Positions 9,149 through 17,984 of a stretch of 64,000 nucleotides of DNA are shown here, in pieces. Position numbers and translations under genes: made by a program. A model generated the notes under the pieces. It saw only the letters and a program-made list of their open reading frames with translations, did no database searches and was not told the origin of the DNA. How positions within the stretch are numbered: the stretch's first letter is position 1; every line of letters starts with the position of its first letter. This DNA is from Actinopolyspora alba (lineage in GTDB: Bacteria > Actinomycetota > Actinomycetes > Mycobacteriales > Pseudonocardiaceae): positions 124,001 to 188,000 of the forward strand of contig NZ_FOMZ01000008.1 of the NCBI RefSeq assembly GCF_900112765.1, read 5' to 3'.

Positions 9149-9577
9149 TCATCGGGCCATCCGCTCGAGGATGCGCGCCGCGCTGGAGAGCGTGTCGCGC
9201 TCCTGGTCCGTGAGTTCCGCCAGACGCAGATCGAGCCACTGCTCCCGCACGGAGACCTCCTGCTCCATGCGCTGGTTGCCCGCCTCGGTCAGCTCCACGA
9301 TGGCCTGACGACCGTCGGTGGGGTGCTGACGTCGGTACACGAGACCGAGATCCTCCAGCGCGGCGATGACCCTGGTCATAGAGGGAGGCCGCACCCCCTC
9401 TTGGGCGGCCAGCTCCCTGGGTGCCAGCGGCCCGTTCCGCCACAGGCAGGCCAGCGCCGACATCTGGGAGAGCGTCACACTGGATTCGGTCTGCGCGCGC
9501 AACCGGCGGTTCAGGCGAACGATGGCGATGCGCAGTCTGCTCGCCAGAGTGCGCTCGCGTTCAGCCGTTTCAGACAC
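9149..9577 (-). CDS. MarR-family transcriptional regulator
   Basis: A winged-helix regulator of 142 residues. Helix-turn-helix and wing are clear: VTLSQMSALACLWRNGPLAPRELAAQEGVRPPSMTRVIAALEDLGLVYRRQHPTDGRQAIVELTEAG. The GTG at 9577 has no proper ribosome site, but TAGACT lies 6 bases upstream as a -10 element, so the message is probably leaderless. A 21-bp dyad covers the promoter, which suggests autorepression. It is the counterpart of mycobacterial Rv0880. It is divergent from the DUF2530 gene, and its ligand is unknown. Confidence 0.85.
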   Translation of the reverse strand: MSETAERERTLASRLRIAIVRLNRRLRAQTESSVTLSQMSALACLWRNGPLAPRELAAQEGVRPPSMTRVIAALEDLGLVYRRQHPTDGRQAIVELTEAGNQRMEQEVSVREQWLDLRLAELTDQERDTLSSAARILERMAR

Positions 9578-9579
9578 CT

Positions 9580-9600
9580 CGTTAGTCTAGCAAAATAACG
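9580..9600. promoter_or_regulatory. Candidate MarR operator
   Basis: CGTTA-N11-TAACG is a 21-bp inverted repeat covering the inferred -10 region of the marR gene, 3 bp upstream of its start codon. Confidence 0.4.
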
Positions 9601-9775
9601 GACAATTCCGCCGCGACGCGGCAGTCACAGGACGGCACGGGTAGGCTGACGACTCCCGTACCGCGCACCCCGTCGGTCGTGTCGCGCCCCTCGACTCGTG
9701 GACCGAGCACGGACGCGAACTCCCGGCGAAAGCGTCTCGCCCCGAACGAATCCCGATCGAAGGGAGAGGACGACC

Positions 9776-10078
9776 GTGGCAGCGGACGACAACGACGCTC
9801 CCACCGGACCGCCACAGATGCGCCCGGTCCCTCCGCTGCCGGCCAAACTCGCCGGTCCGACTCCGGTCGTGGTCACCGGCACGCTGTGCTGGCTGGTGGC
9901 CGCCGTGGTGTTCGGCATGCTCGGCTGGACGAGCTCGGGGGTCGACGTACGGTTCTGGACCTGTGTGACCGGTGGTGCGCTGGGAGTGCTCGGCTACTGT
10001 GTCTTTCGCTGGCAGCGTTCGGCATCACGGCGCGGGTCCCGCGGTTCCTGGCAGGGACTCGCCGGACTCGACGGCTGA
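9776..10078 (+). CDS. DUF2530 membrane protein
   Basis: A protein of 100 residues with a proline-rich N-terminus (PPQMRPVPPLPAKLAGPTPVVVTG) followed by two transmembrane helices (GTLCWLVAAVVFGMLGW and FWTCVTGGALGVLGYCVFRWQ) and a basic tail. This is the DUF2530 pattern, and mycobacterial Rv0879c sits in the same neighbourhood. The GTG at 9776 has GGGAGAGGA about 6 bases upstream. Function is unknown. Confidence 0.7.
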   Translation: MAADDNDAPTGPPQMRPVPPLPAKLAGPTPVVVTGTLCWLVAAVVFGMLGWTSSGVDVRFWTCVTGGALGVLGYCVFRWQRSASRRGSRGSWQGLAGLDG

Positions 10079-10089
10079 CATCTCAACAG

Positions 10090-10178
10090 AACTTTGTCGA
10101 CCAGGCTTTCGCCGCTCTCACTTGGCGGAACCTCTGGCACGGCTCTCGCTGCGGGGAGGCCCGACATCGGGTAGCGAC
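10090..10178. repeat. Repeat R2, copy 1
   Basis: About 90 bp starting 12 bp after the DUF2530 stop; it contains TGGCGGAACCTCT, then GGCTCTCGCTGCGGGGAGGC, then CCCGACATCGGGTAGCGAC. It aligns end to end with 53049-53137 and with the complement of 32803-32870. Confidence 0.65.
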
Positions 10179-10222
10179 GCTGCTTAACCGCATGGTCGCT
10201 TCCCGACGGCGGCCTCGGGAGC

Positions 10223-10247
10223 GGAAATTTCGCGAGAAATCGACGCC
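10223..10247. repeat. Repeat R1, copy D
   Basis: AAATTTCGCGAGAAATCGAC with CGCC to the right. The 30 bp on its left (CCGCATGGTCGCTTCCCGAC and GGCGGCC) match, in inverted orientation, the flank of copy H at 32901-32932. Confidence 0.7.
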
Positions 10248-10260
10248 GCCCCGAAGGTGA

Positions 10261-10281
10261 GCCGCTCCGCAACCGAGCGGC
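10261..10281 (-). terminator. Hairpin downstream of the sacsin-like gene
   Basis: GCCGCTC-CGCAACC-GAGCGGC, 25 bp beyond the stop codon on the minus strand. There is no U tract, as is common in actinomycetes. Confidence 0.45.
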
Positions 10282-10305
10282 GGCAAACCACACCGGGCGG
10301 GCACC

Positions 10306-13300
10306 TCAGCGGAGCAGCGTGGTGGCGTCCGGGTCGGCCAGCAGCGCCGCCAGGGTGAACCGGTCCTGCCAACGATCGACCGCCCAGGCCAGCGCCCGGG
10401 CCAACCCGTCCGAGCTCCGCTCGCTGTAGATCGCACCGGCGTTGTCGACCCACCAGTGCACCCGGTGCTCCCCTTCCGAGGTACGCACCCGCAGGCCGTC
10501 CCTCAGTTCGACCTCGCCGTGGGGCACGGATATCCCGAGCAGTTCGCAGGCGCCCGGTACCCTGGCCACGTCCTGCCAGGACTGCGTGACGCCCTGCCCG
10601 AGTATCTCGACCACACCCTGCTCGGAAGCCAGCGGCAGATCGAGCAGCTCGGCGAGCGACTCGGCGTCGAACTCGTGCGAGTTCCCGCCGGCCACCACCA
10701 GAGCCGGTTCGAAGACCCCCAGCAACCACGGCTCGTCCAACACCACCGCGCGATCGGCGGAGACCACCGCCGAGCTGACCGACCGCACCGCTCGCGGCGG
10801 GTCGACATCGCCCGGATCGAGCCGGTCGCAGGCCACCGCCTCTGCCAACGCGCGGTGGGCACCCAGCGTCAGTCCCGCGCGCACCCCGCGCTCCGGGTCG
10901 GCGAGTCGCGTCACCAGCTCGGCGGCGTCCGCGGTGTCGTGCACCGTCAGTTCGGCGCGTACCCCCACGAGCCGCAGGGTTCGTTCGTCCACACCGACAT
11001 CGGGCACCGGGTCGTAGAGCCCCGCGAGCTGCTCGGCGTTCGCGAGCCGCCATTGCCTGGGGGAACGCCCGCCCAGCACGGCGAACCGGGCTATCCACCA
11101 GGGGGTGTAGCCGTCGGGCTCGCGCAGGGCGCGGGCGGTTTCGGGGTCGGCGGTGAGCAGCCGCAGCGCCGCGGGCCAGGCGTCCTCGGCGACCAGATCC
11201 AGGTCCCGCACTCCGACGAACCGGTGGGGCGGCCACTCGTCACCGCGCAGGCGTTCCAACTCTCGCCACCAGACCTCCGCGTCGGCCACTCCCTCGTGGG
11301 GCGAGGTGGGTTCCTCCTCGACCAGCACGGCGAACGAGTCCAGCACCCCGACGGAACGAAGCCGCTCGGCCGAGCACCGCTCGACCACGTGACCCGCGAC
11401 GGTCTGCAACGGCGCGTCGGGACCGACGGCGTGCGGATCGAGCACTTCCAGCAGCGCCGCGTCCGGCAACAGCAGCTCGTCGGCGCGGCGCACCTCACCG
11501 TCGGAGTCCGGCAACGCCAACGCACCCAGCCAGTCGCGATGGCCCGTCTCACCTACCAGCCGAAGCACCGGTTCGGCCAGCCGCATGGGATCGGCTCCGG
11601 CTCGGGCGTCGGCCACGCTGTTGTGCACCGCCTCGACCAGGGCGGGCGCGTCCAGCAGTTCGGAAGCCCCCGCGTGGTGCGCGCCGAGACGTTCCAGCAG
11701 CGGATGCACCGCCTCGGCCGCCGCGATCCGCAGCCCGGTGACGTCCAGTTCGGCCAGTGCCGCCACGGCTTCCTCCGCACCGTCGCCGGGCAGCAGCAGA
11801 TCCCGCACTCCGGTCACGGTTCGGCCGTCGGCCAGCGGAACCGGCAGCGCGGTGAGCTCCTCGCGGGCCGTGCGGTCGGCACGCTCGATCGGCAGCAGCG
11901 CCTCGTACAACCGCCGCCACCACGCCGCCGGCCTGTCGAGCCCGGTCACGGCTTCGACGACCTCGGCCGCTCCCATGCGGTGCACTCCCAGGGAACGCAG
12001 CGCGGTGGCGTGCGGGGACTCCGAGAGGTCCGCCCCGAGCAGGCCCGGCACCACTTCGGCGAGCAGTTCGACCAGTTCGGGGGCGAACGGGTCCAACACG
12101 GTCGCGCGGTGGGGCGCGATCATCGAACCGTCGGCGGCGGGCAACCACTCGGCCTCGGTCAGCCGCTCGACGACGTCGCGGCGCAACCGTTCGTCGGTGT
12201 CCGACAGCGGAAATCCGGGTTCCGGGACCAGCGCGGACCGTTCGAGCGGTTCCAACCGCGACAGCAGCAGCGGGTAGGCAGCGGCGGCCCGTTCCAGCAC
12301 CACCCTCGTGGCGGGTGACTCCGATACCCGCCTGCGGTCCGGTTCCACGGGTACACCCGCCAACAACCGGGCGGGCAGCGAGAGCCGTTCCTCGGTGGGG
12401 GTGGGTGCGTGCAGCACGTCGCCGCGCGAGGGCAGCACGGTACCGTCACCGGCCAGCTCCACCGCCCAGCAGATCCACCAACGCGAGTGCTCGCGCTGCT
12501 CCACCCCTATGCCGCTGAGCGTGGACTCCGGCCACTCCCCGGTCGCGCGTTCGACCAGCCATTGCCGGGTGGTTTCGGGGGTGTGCACCACGACCCTGTC
12601 GTCGGTGGAATCCGTGCGGGACCAGTGCCGGTCGCCGATGTCGACGTGATGCAGGGCGGGCAGCGCCAGCAGCAGGTCCACCACCTGCTCCGCCATGTCG
12701 TCCAGCAGTTTCTCGCCATCGATGTCGGAGCGCAGTGGCAGCACGACTTCGGTGTCGAACCCTTCGGGGGGCCGCTCGTCGGTCGGCCAACCGAGCCGCA
12801 GGACCGGCACCTGACCGCCGCGGGAGGCCAGTTCCGTCACGGCGGCGGGTGTCTCCGAACTCGACTCGGCCAGCGCCGCCACCTCGTCACGGGTCCGGGC
12901 GGCCGAGAACTCCACACCACCGGCGGCCGTGGCCAGCCTGGGTGCGTCGGTTACGGCCAGGACCGCCGCGAAGCCCACACCGAACCTGCCGACGGACGGC
13001 TCGGCGCGTTTGGGCGAGGCGCGCAACGCCGTCAGTCCCGATACGCCCGTCCCGTCGAGCGGCTCCCCGGTGTTGGCCACCCTGAGCTCACCGTCGGCGA
13101 GCCGGACCGACAACCGTCCGGTCGTCCCGGCCGCGCGTGCCGCGTCCGAGGCGTTCTGGGCGAGTTCGACCAGCAGCCGGTCCCGGTAGCCGCCCAGCCG
13201 GAGGTCCTCCTCCGCGTTGGCGTCCTCCCGGAACCGGGTGGGCGAGCCGCGCCAGGCATCCAGCACGGCGGCGCGCAACGCCGCCGTGCCGAACGGATCG

Positions 13301-13341
13301 GACGAGTCGTCCGTGGCCACGTTGTCCGCTGAATCGCTCAA
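10306..13341 (-). CDS. Sacsin/Hsp90-like ATPase-domain protein
   Basis: A large cytosolic protein of 1011 residues. The N-terminal 200 or so residues form a GHKL ATP-binding fold: LLVELAQNASDAARAAG (N box, with the Asn and Asp of Hsp90-type ATPases), LRVANTGEPLDGTGVSGL (G1 region) and SVGRFGVGFAAVLAVTD (G2 lid motif). The remaining 800 residues are leucine- and acid-rich with no domain I recognise, as in actinobacterial proteins annotated sacsin N-terminal ATPase-like. A chaperone-like role is an analogy from sacsin and Hsp90, not a demonstrated function. It is divergent from the cupin gene. Confidence 0.7.
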   Translation of the reverse strand: MSDSADNVATDDSSDPFGTAALRAAVLDAWRGSPTRFREDANAEEDLRLGGYRDRLLVELAQNASDAARAAGTTGRLSVRLADGELRVANTGEPLDGTGVSGLTALRASPKRAEPSVGRFGVGFAAVLAVTDAPRLATAAGGVEFSAARTRDEVAALAESSSETPAAVTELASRGGQVPVLRLGWPTDERPPEGFDTEVVLPLRSDIDGEKLLDDMAEQVVDLLLALPALHHVDIGDRHWSRTDSTDDRVVVHTPETTRQWLVERATGEWPESTLSGIGVEQREHSRWWICWAVELAGDGTVLPSRGDVLHAPTPTEERLSLPARLLAGVPVEPDRRRVSESPATRVVLERAAAAYPLLLSRLEPLERSALVPEPGFPLSDTDERLRRDVVERLTEAEWLPAADGSMIAPHRATVLDPFAPELVELLAEVVPGLLGADLSESPHATALRSLGVHRMGAAEVVEAVTGLDRPAAWWRRLYEALLPIERADRTAREELTALPVPLADGRTVTGVRDLLLPGDGAEEAVAALAELDVTGLRIAAAEAVHPLLERLGAHHAGASELLDAPALVEAVHNSVADARAGADPMRLAEPVLRLVGETGHRDWLGALALPDSDGEVRRADELLLPDAALLEVLDPHAVGPDAPLQTVAGHVVERCSAERLRSVGVLDSFAVLVEEEPTSPHEGVADAEVWWRELERLRGDEWPPHRFVGVRDLDLVAEDAWPAALRLLTADPETARALREPDGYTPWWIARFAVLGGRSPRQWRLANAEQLAGLYDPVPDVGVDERTLRLVGVRAELTVHDTADAAELVTRLADPERGVRAGLTLGAHRALAEAVACDRLDPGDVDPPRAVRSVSSAVVSADRAVVLDEPWLLGVFEPALVVAGGNSHEFDAESLAELLDLPLASEQGVVEILGQGVTQSWQDVARVPGACELLGISVPHGEVELRDGLRVRTSEGEHRVHWWVDNAGAIYSERSSDGLARALAWAVDRWQDRFTLAALLADPDATTLLR

Positions 13342-13763
13342 CTTCGTCCTCTTGAACAGGCCGCTTTGCCGGGCTTTTCCCGGGGTGTCACTGTATCCTG
13401 CGAGGACACCCGCTCACCGGACGGCGATCAGGGGCTCGGACGAGGCCACCGCGACGAGCGGCTGCGCCGAGCACGTTCGACGAGCACCACGATCGAACCG
13501 GCACGAGCGGAGTGACCGGTCCGCACGGCGGTTCGGGACGGCGGCGACGGCTTCCGCACGACCTCGCCGAGGCGCTCACCGGACGGAACCACCGCGAGCC
13601 GACGCCGCTGGGACGAATCGGAGCGTCCCACGTCGAGGCGGGGCGTCACCGCCGCAGCACGCGCGGGAGAGGCGGCCAGGAGCGAAAGGCCGGTTCGGCA
13701 CCCGGTGCACGGACGTCATCCGGACGTCGATCCGACCGGAGAACATCAGTCAGGGGGAAGATC
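13342..13763. other. Divergent intergenic region, no gene seen
   Basis: About 420 bp between the starts of the sacsin-like gene (minus) and the cupin gene (plus). It presumably holds both promoters. I see no conserved ORF, repeat or clear operator. Confidence 0.5.
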
Positions 13764-14144
13764 ATGCAATCACTGGTATCGATGTCGTTCGCGGACCCCA
13801 CCGAGATCCGCGAGTTCCCGCACGGCAGGCTGGAGCTGTTCGACCTGCACGGTTCCGCCGTCGGGAGGTTCGTGCTCGAACCCGGCTGGCACTGGTCGCG
13901 GGACGTGGGACCGCTGGCTGGTACCGAGTCCTGTCAGCAACGCCATGTGGCCTACCTGCTCAGCGGGAACCTGCACGTGGCCATGAACGACGGCTCCTAC
14001 GGCGTGGTCAAGGCGGGCGAGGTGGTTCACATCGAACCGGGTCACGACGCCTGGACCGTGGGTGAGGACACCGTCACGATCCTGGACTTCGCCGATGTCG
14101 CCACCTACGCCGTGGATACGGCGGCGCTGCGAGCGGCGCACTGA
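13764..14144 (+). CDS. Cupin-domain protein
   Basis: A single-domain beta-barrel cupin of 126 residues. Motif 1 is degenerate (PGWHWSRDVGPLAGTESCQQRHVAYLLSGNLHVAM) and motif 2 is AGEVVHIEPGHDAWTVGED, so a metal site with two or three histidines is possible but not certain. The ATG at 13764 follows GGGGGAAG; the longer upstream frame has no conserved sequence. Substrate and role are unknown. Confidence 0.7.
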   Translation: MQSLVSMSFADPTEIREFPHGRLELFDLHGSAVGRFVLEPGWHWSRDVGPLAGTESCQQRHVAYLLSGNLHVAMNDGSYGVVKAGEVVHIEPGHDAWTVGEDTVTILDFADVATYAVDTAALRAAH

Positions 14145-14269
14145 CTCGCCGAAGCCCTCGCCGGAGTTACCGGAGGTCGCCCACCGGTGGAACGAGCGCG
14201 CCGCCCCGGGAACCGGGACGACGCGCCGTTCTGGTGCGTTCCGCAGCCGTTCGGCGGCCGAGCCCGCGA

Positions 14270-14289
14270 CGGGCACCCATCGGTGCCCG
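14270..14289. terminator. Shared terminator of convergent genes
   Basis: CGGGCACC-CATC-GGTGCCCG, an 8-bp stem between the convergent cupin and DUF3027 genes. Confidence 0.5.
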
Positions 14290-14327
14290 AGCGATTCACT
14301 TCCGGTAACGCTCCACCGGATCGGCTC

Positions 14328-15179
14328 TCACTTCGCGTCCCGGGACTCGAAGTCGAGGGACGTGTCGTCGTAGACCACCTCCGCCACCGGAATGGTGGAG
14401 GAAGTGTCCACTTCGCCCTCGGAATGAGCTCCGCAGCCGAACTCGACGTGTACGACGCGCCCGTCGGCGGGCGAGACCGAGTTGGCACACACCCCGAAAG
14501 CCGCTCGCATCGATCCGGCCAGTGGTAGGAGGAAGCCGCAACTACCGCAAGGTCCGGGTGCCAGCCGGGCGGTCTCGCTGTCGGGGCCGAACTCACCGGA
14601 CTCCCAGCGCTCGGCCGCTTCGAGTCGTCCCTCTCTGCTGAGCACCCGTTGCCTGCCGCCACCCACCTCGTAGGCGAGTTCCGTCACCGGATCGTCGTCA
14701 CCCGGCAACGTGCCCTCCGCGAGCCTGGGATCGTCCTGCCCGCTGGGCAGCAGATCCCCCGCCCCCAGGTCCCCGGGGCGGATCCGTTCGCTCCACGGCA
14801 ACCACTCCGGAGCCACCAGTGCCTCCGGACCGGGCAGTAACACCACCTCGCTGACCGTCACCGGGTCGTCGGGGCCTGAGGTGGCCACGGTCACCGCCCA
14901 GCGCCAGCCGACGTAGCCCCGATACGTCGTCTCGAAGTAGTGCGTGGCAGCGTGCTCGGACTCGTGCTCGACACCGACGTGCTCCCCGACGGCTTCCCCG
15001 TTCGTCTCCATGACGAGGACCGGCGAGCCGGTGGGGTCGGTGCCGATCACGGCCTCCTCCTCGGCGGCGGAACGCGCGGTCTCCACCGCCCCGGCGAGTT
15101 TCGGATCGGGTCGCCGCTCGCCCCCGGCAGCGGTGCTTGGCGCGGACGCCGTCTCGACGTCGCTGATCGGAGCAGGCAT
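14328..15179 (-). CDS. DUF3027-family protein
   Basis: A protein of 283 residues. The conserved core is AVETARSAAEEEAVIG near residue 35, then THYFETTYRGYVGWRWAVTVA, EWLPWSERIRPGDLGAGDLLP and a C-terminal CGSCGFLLPLAGSMRAAFGVCANSVSPADGRVVHVEFGCGAHSE in which cysteines and histidine could bind a metal. This is the DUF3027 pattern (mycobacterial Rv0877). I chose the ATG at 15179, with GGAAGTG 9 bases upstream, because the longer frame runs antisense through the divergent neighbour. Function is unknown. Confidence 0.75.
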   Translation of the reverse strand: MPAPISDVETASAPSTAAGGERRPDPKLAGAVETARSAAEEEAVIGTDPTGSPVLVMETNGEAVGEHVGVEHESEHAATHYFETTYRGYVGWRWAVTVATSGPDDPVTVSEVVLLPGPEALVAPEWLPWSERIRPGDLGAGDLLPSGQDDPRLAEGTLPGDDDPVTELAYEVGGGRQRVLSREGRLEAAERWESGEFGPDSETARLAPGPCGSCGFLLPLAGSMRAAFGVCANSVSPADGRVVHVEFGCGAHSEGEVDTSSTIPVAEVVYDDTSLDFESRDAK

Positions 15180-15245
15180 AGGCGTCACACTTCCGATTGT
15201 GCCGCACGTGTTTTGCGGTGTATCCGGGCGTGCCACGCTTTCGGG

Positions 15246-16172
15246 GTGCGAATTCGGCAGCGGCGGACTCGAATCGGACCTCACCGACGGTTCCCCCTCA
15301 GCGGGAGGGGAATCCGCACCGGAGGACGCCGGAGTCGAACCGGGAGGCTGCTGCTGGTATGCCTCGTTCCGCTGGTGATCCTGATGATCTCTCGATGCGG
15401 AACGCCGCACCAACCAGAACAGCACGGCTACCAGGGCCGCGATGAGAGCGAACAGGGCTTGTGGCACGAAGGCAGCGTGCCACACCTGCGTGCCGATGTG
15501 ATCCACGTTCTGCCACATGATCCGTCCTTGTTCACCCAGGGTCTGGAAATTGACTCGGGAACACTCTACGAAAGCACCGGTAAACGTGGTGAATCGGTTC
15601 TGCGGGCGAAAAGCTTGACAACCGGGCGCGAGTCGGCCCGGGTCCGGCTGCCGGACCGGTTCTTCGGCGAGGGCATCACCCTGACGGATGACCGCGTTTG
15701 GCAGCTGACCTGGAAGTCCGGAACGGCGATACTGCGCGACAGCGACGATCTCGGTGAGATCCGTCGCGTCGATTACCGAGGAGAGGGATGGGGCCTGTGC
15801 TCCTTCGCGGACAGACTGGTGATGAGCGACGGCACGGACGAGCTGACCTTCCGTGATCCGGAATCGTTCGCCGAACGCGGCAGCGTGTCGGTGCGGCTGG
15901 GCGGCGAGCCGGTGACGGAGCTGAACGAACTGGAGTGCGTGGACGGCTCGGTGTGGGCCAACGTCTGGCGCACGGACAGGATTGTGCGCATCGACCCGAA
16001 CACCGGCCGGGTGACCGCTGTGGTGGACGCGAGCGGCCTGCTCAACGCCGAGCAGGCCGAACGGGCCGGGGTGCTCAACGGGATAGCCGCCACGGATGAG
16101 CCGGGGCGGTTCCTGCTCACCGGGAAGAACTGGCCGAAGATGTTCCGGGTGCGCTTCGTGCCGGCGGAGTGA
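15246..16172 (+). CDS. Glutaminyl-peptide cyclotransferase, exported
   Basis: A glutamine cyclotransferase-type beta-propeller that forms N-terminal pyroglutamate. The proposed start is GTG 15246, with a CACGCT -10-like element 6 bases upstream (leaderless). It gives an Arg-rich N-region and the hydrophobic segment LLLVCLVPLVILMIS, a signal or membrane anchor; RCG follows but Arg before Cys is a poor lipobox. The enzyme core is VLPHDPSLFTQGLEIDSGTLYESTGKRGESVL, FFGEGITLTDDRVWQLTWKSG, LNELECVDGSVWANVWRTDRIVRIDPNTGRV and VLNGIAATDEPGRFLLTGKNWPKMFRV. It is divergent from DUF3027 with 66 bp between starts. Confidence 0.75.
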   Translation: MRIRQRRTRIGPHRRFPLSGRGIRTGGRRSRTGRLLLVCLVPLVILMISRCGTPHQPEQHGYQGRDESEQGLWHEGSVPHLRADVIHVLPHDPSLFTQGLEIDSGTLYESTGKRGESVLRAKSLTTGRESARVRLPDRFFGEGITLTDDRVWQLTWKSGTAILRDSDDLGEIRRVDYRGEGWGLCSFADRLVMSDGTDELTFRDPESFAERGSVSVRLGGEPVTELNELECVDGSVWANVWRTDRIVRIDPNTGRVTAVVDASGLLNAEQAERAGVLNGIAATDEPGRFLLTGKNWPKMFRVRFVPAE

Positions 16173-16294
16173 TCGCGCGTGCCGGGTCCTCGGTCCGGGG
16201 GCGGCGAACGGCGGATCGCGGTGCGCGGCGGGACCGAGACGCACGGCGGGACCGGGCCGGGCGGGCCGCGCCACGGGGTCGTAAGGTCAGCGGC

Positions 16295-16789
16295 GTGCGC
16301 CGAGGACTGACAGCACTGCTCATGCTGGCCCCCCTGTTACTGGCGGGCTGTTCCGTACCGGACGAACCGGGCGTGACGTTCTACTCGCACGGCGAGTCCG
16401 TACGCGTCCCGCCGGTGCAGTACTGCGAACGCCTCGCCAGGCAGTGCGGCGAGCCGGCCCCGGAAGCCGCCGGTGAACTGCCGATGCCCGCGGGCTATCC
16501 GCTGCAGATCTCGGTTCCCGACGAGGTCGCGTCCGCGCCGTGGCAGGTGGTGTTCACCTACCTGAGTGACTCCGGTGAGCGGCTGCGAGGCCGCAGCGGC
16601 GTGATGAGCGGCGAGGACGAGCAACACGCGTACACTCTTCAGCTGCCCGAGGACGGGGCACGGCTGGACCAGGTGGAGGTGCAGCGGTACGGCACGGTGA
16701 GTGTCAACCAGACCGGTCAGCTGCAGTTCGTCATCGGCGGAACCTGGGTGGTGGGTAACTCACGAGAGCAGGAGCCGGTGACGAGCTGA
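16295..16789 (+). CDS. DUF2771-like lipoprotein
   Basis: A predicted lipoprotein of 164 residues: VRRGLTALLMLAPLLLAGC is a classic signal with lipobox LLAGC, after which YCERLARQC carries two more cysteines. The rest forms a beta-rich exported domain (LQISVPDEVASAPWQVVFTYL). The GTG at 16295 follows TAAGGT by exactly 7 bases, so the message looks leaderless. It resembles DUF2771 proteins such as mycobacterial Rv0875c in the same neighbourhood. Function is unknown. Confidence 0.65.
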   Translation: MRRGLTALLMLAPLLLAGCSVPDEPGVTFYSHGESVRVPPVQYCERLARQCGEPAPEAAGELPMPAGYPLQISVPDEVASAPWQVVFTYLSDSGERLRGRSGVMSGEDEQHAYTLQLPEDGARLDQVEVQRYGTVSVNQTGQLQFVIGGTWVVGNSREQEPVTS

Positions 16790-16864
16790 GCGCGATGCCG
16801 GGCCCGTCGCCTCACCGTGACCGTCTCGCATCGGACACCGTTCGGACGCGGGGCGGCGTGAGCT

Positions 16865-17269
16865 TCAGGAGCCGCCCGGATCGAGTTCGCGAGCCACGGC
16901 ACGCACGACCCCACCGACCCGCTTGGCCACCTTTTTGTCCGGGTAACGCCCCTTGTCGAGCTCGGGCAGCACACTGGCTTCGAGAAGCTTGATCATGTCG
17001 TCGACCATGCCGTGCAACTCGTCGGCAGGGCGTCGACGGGCTTCCACCACCGATGGGGGCGGATCGAGCAGTTGCACCCGGAGCGCCTGGGGACCACGGC
17101 GGCCCTGGGCCAGGTCGAAGTCGACCCGTTGTCCCGTCTTGAGCGCCTCAACCCCGGACGGCAGCGCGGAGGCCCGCACGTACACGTCCTCCCCACCGTC
17201 CTGGGTCACGAAGCCGAAGCCCTTGTTCGCGTCGTACCACTTGACCCTGCCGGTCGGCACAGTCCTCAC
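16865..17269 (-). CDS. cspB: CspB-type cold-shock protein with C-terminal extension
   Basis: An RNA/ssDNA-binding cold-shock domain occupies residues 4-70: [32 protein letters not shown] contains RNP1 (KGFGFV) and RNP2 (VYV). A C-terminal helix-rich extension of about 65 residues ([47 protein letters not shown]) is shared with mycobacterial Rv0871, which has the same 135-residue size. The start may be GTG 17269 (AGGGA upstream) or GTG 17260, three codons later. It probably acts as an RNA chaperone; the role of the extension is unknown. Confidence 0.85.
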   Translation of the reverse strand: MRTVPTGRVKWYDANKGFGFVTQDGGEDVYVRASALPSGVEALKTGQRVDFDLAQGRRGPQALRVQLLDPPPSVVEARRRPADELHGMVDDMIKLLEASVLPELDKGRYPDKKVAKRVGGVVRAVARELDPGGS

Positions 17270-17711
17270 CGTTCCCTGTCAGATACGTGTTCCCGGCCAT
17301 GCGGCACTGGTACCGCGCGGTTCCGGGAAACGTTGCTACCTACATTCGATTGTTGCCACTAAGCGTCGGCGCCGATCGGAAACTGCTCCGGCACGACGAA
17401 CGCGCCCCGGACACGCCACCCCCTAACGGCCACTGCGAGCCTGTTGCGGCGATTGCGTTCCAGGACGCGTCGATTTCAAGCGTACCTGGCCCCGGGCGCA
17501 CAACAACGCCACAGGCTGCGTTGCGCCCGATCGAAAATCCCGCCCCGTGATGTTCCCCGACACTCCGCGTGGCCGAAATCAGTGGGCAGTCCCGGCACGG
17601 AACCATCCCTCGGACGGCTCAGCCCTCGGACGGCTCAGCTCAGTCGCTCGGGGCCACCCGTCGCTCGGGGACCCGGCGAGGGCGGGCGAGGAGCTTCAAT
17701 AGGCTGGTCAC
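17270..17711. other. Intergenic region with a short tandem repeat
   Basis: About 440 bp between the divergent csp and membrane-protein genes. A 16-bp unit, CCCTCGGACGGCTCAG, is repeated in tandem at 17607-17622 and 17623-17638, followed by a degenerate repeat of GTCGCTCGGGG. No gene is recognised. Confidence 0.6.
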
Positions 17712-17930
17712 ATGACAGCACCCGCACGCGACGTCGTGATACCGGTGGCAGTGGGGATGTTCTGCGCCGGACTGGCCGTCATCCTGGTGATCTTCGGACT
17801 CTGGGCCGCAGGCTACGGTGACCTGCCCTGGTGGCTCAACGCGTGCGCGATGCTGTGTCCGCTGGGCCTGGGGATCGCGCTGGTCTCGCTGTTGGTGCGG
17901 GGCACACGGAAAACCTTGACGCGGAACTGA
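17712..17930 (+). CDS. Small two-helix membrane protein
   Basis: A protein of 72 residues with two transmembrane helices (VVIPVAVGMFCAGLAVILVIFGLWAAG and WWLNACAMLCPLGLGIALVSLLV) and a basic C-terminus. TAGGCT lies 6 bases before the ATG, a leaderless-type promoter. It lies 54 bp upstream of the R2-like oxidase gene and could be co-transcribed with it. I do not recognise a family. Confidence 0.6.
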   Translation: MTAPARDVVIPVAVGMFCAGLAVILVIFGLWAAGYGDLPWWLNACAMLCPLGLGIALVSLLVRGTRKTLTRN

Positions 17931-17984
17931 CGCGTATCGAAAATACTCGGTGTTGCCCTCGTCACAACCCGTGAAGGTGAAACC

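Noticed and set aside
10456-12318. Long open frames antisense to the sacsin-like and other large genes
   Set aside because: They are Arg/Gly/Pro/His-rich by-products of high GC third positions, with no conserved motif and no ribosome site.
15330-15350. tRNA T-loop-like sequence (GAGTCGAACCGGGAGG)
   Set aside because: No acceptor stem or anticodon arm can be drawn on either strand, and it lies inside the signal segment of the cyclotransferase gene. No tRNA or rRNA was found in the window.
14328-16274. A 648-residue reading of the DUF3027 frame with an N-terminal membrane helix
   Set aside because: The upstream half is antisense to the glutaminyl cyclotransferase gene, and ATG 15179 has a ribosome site.
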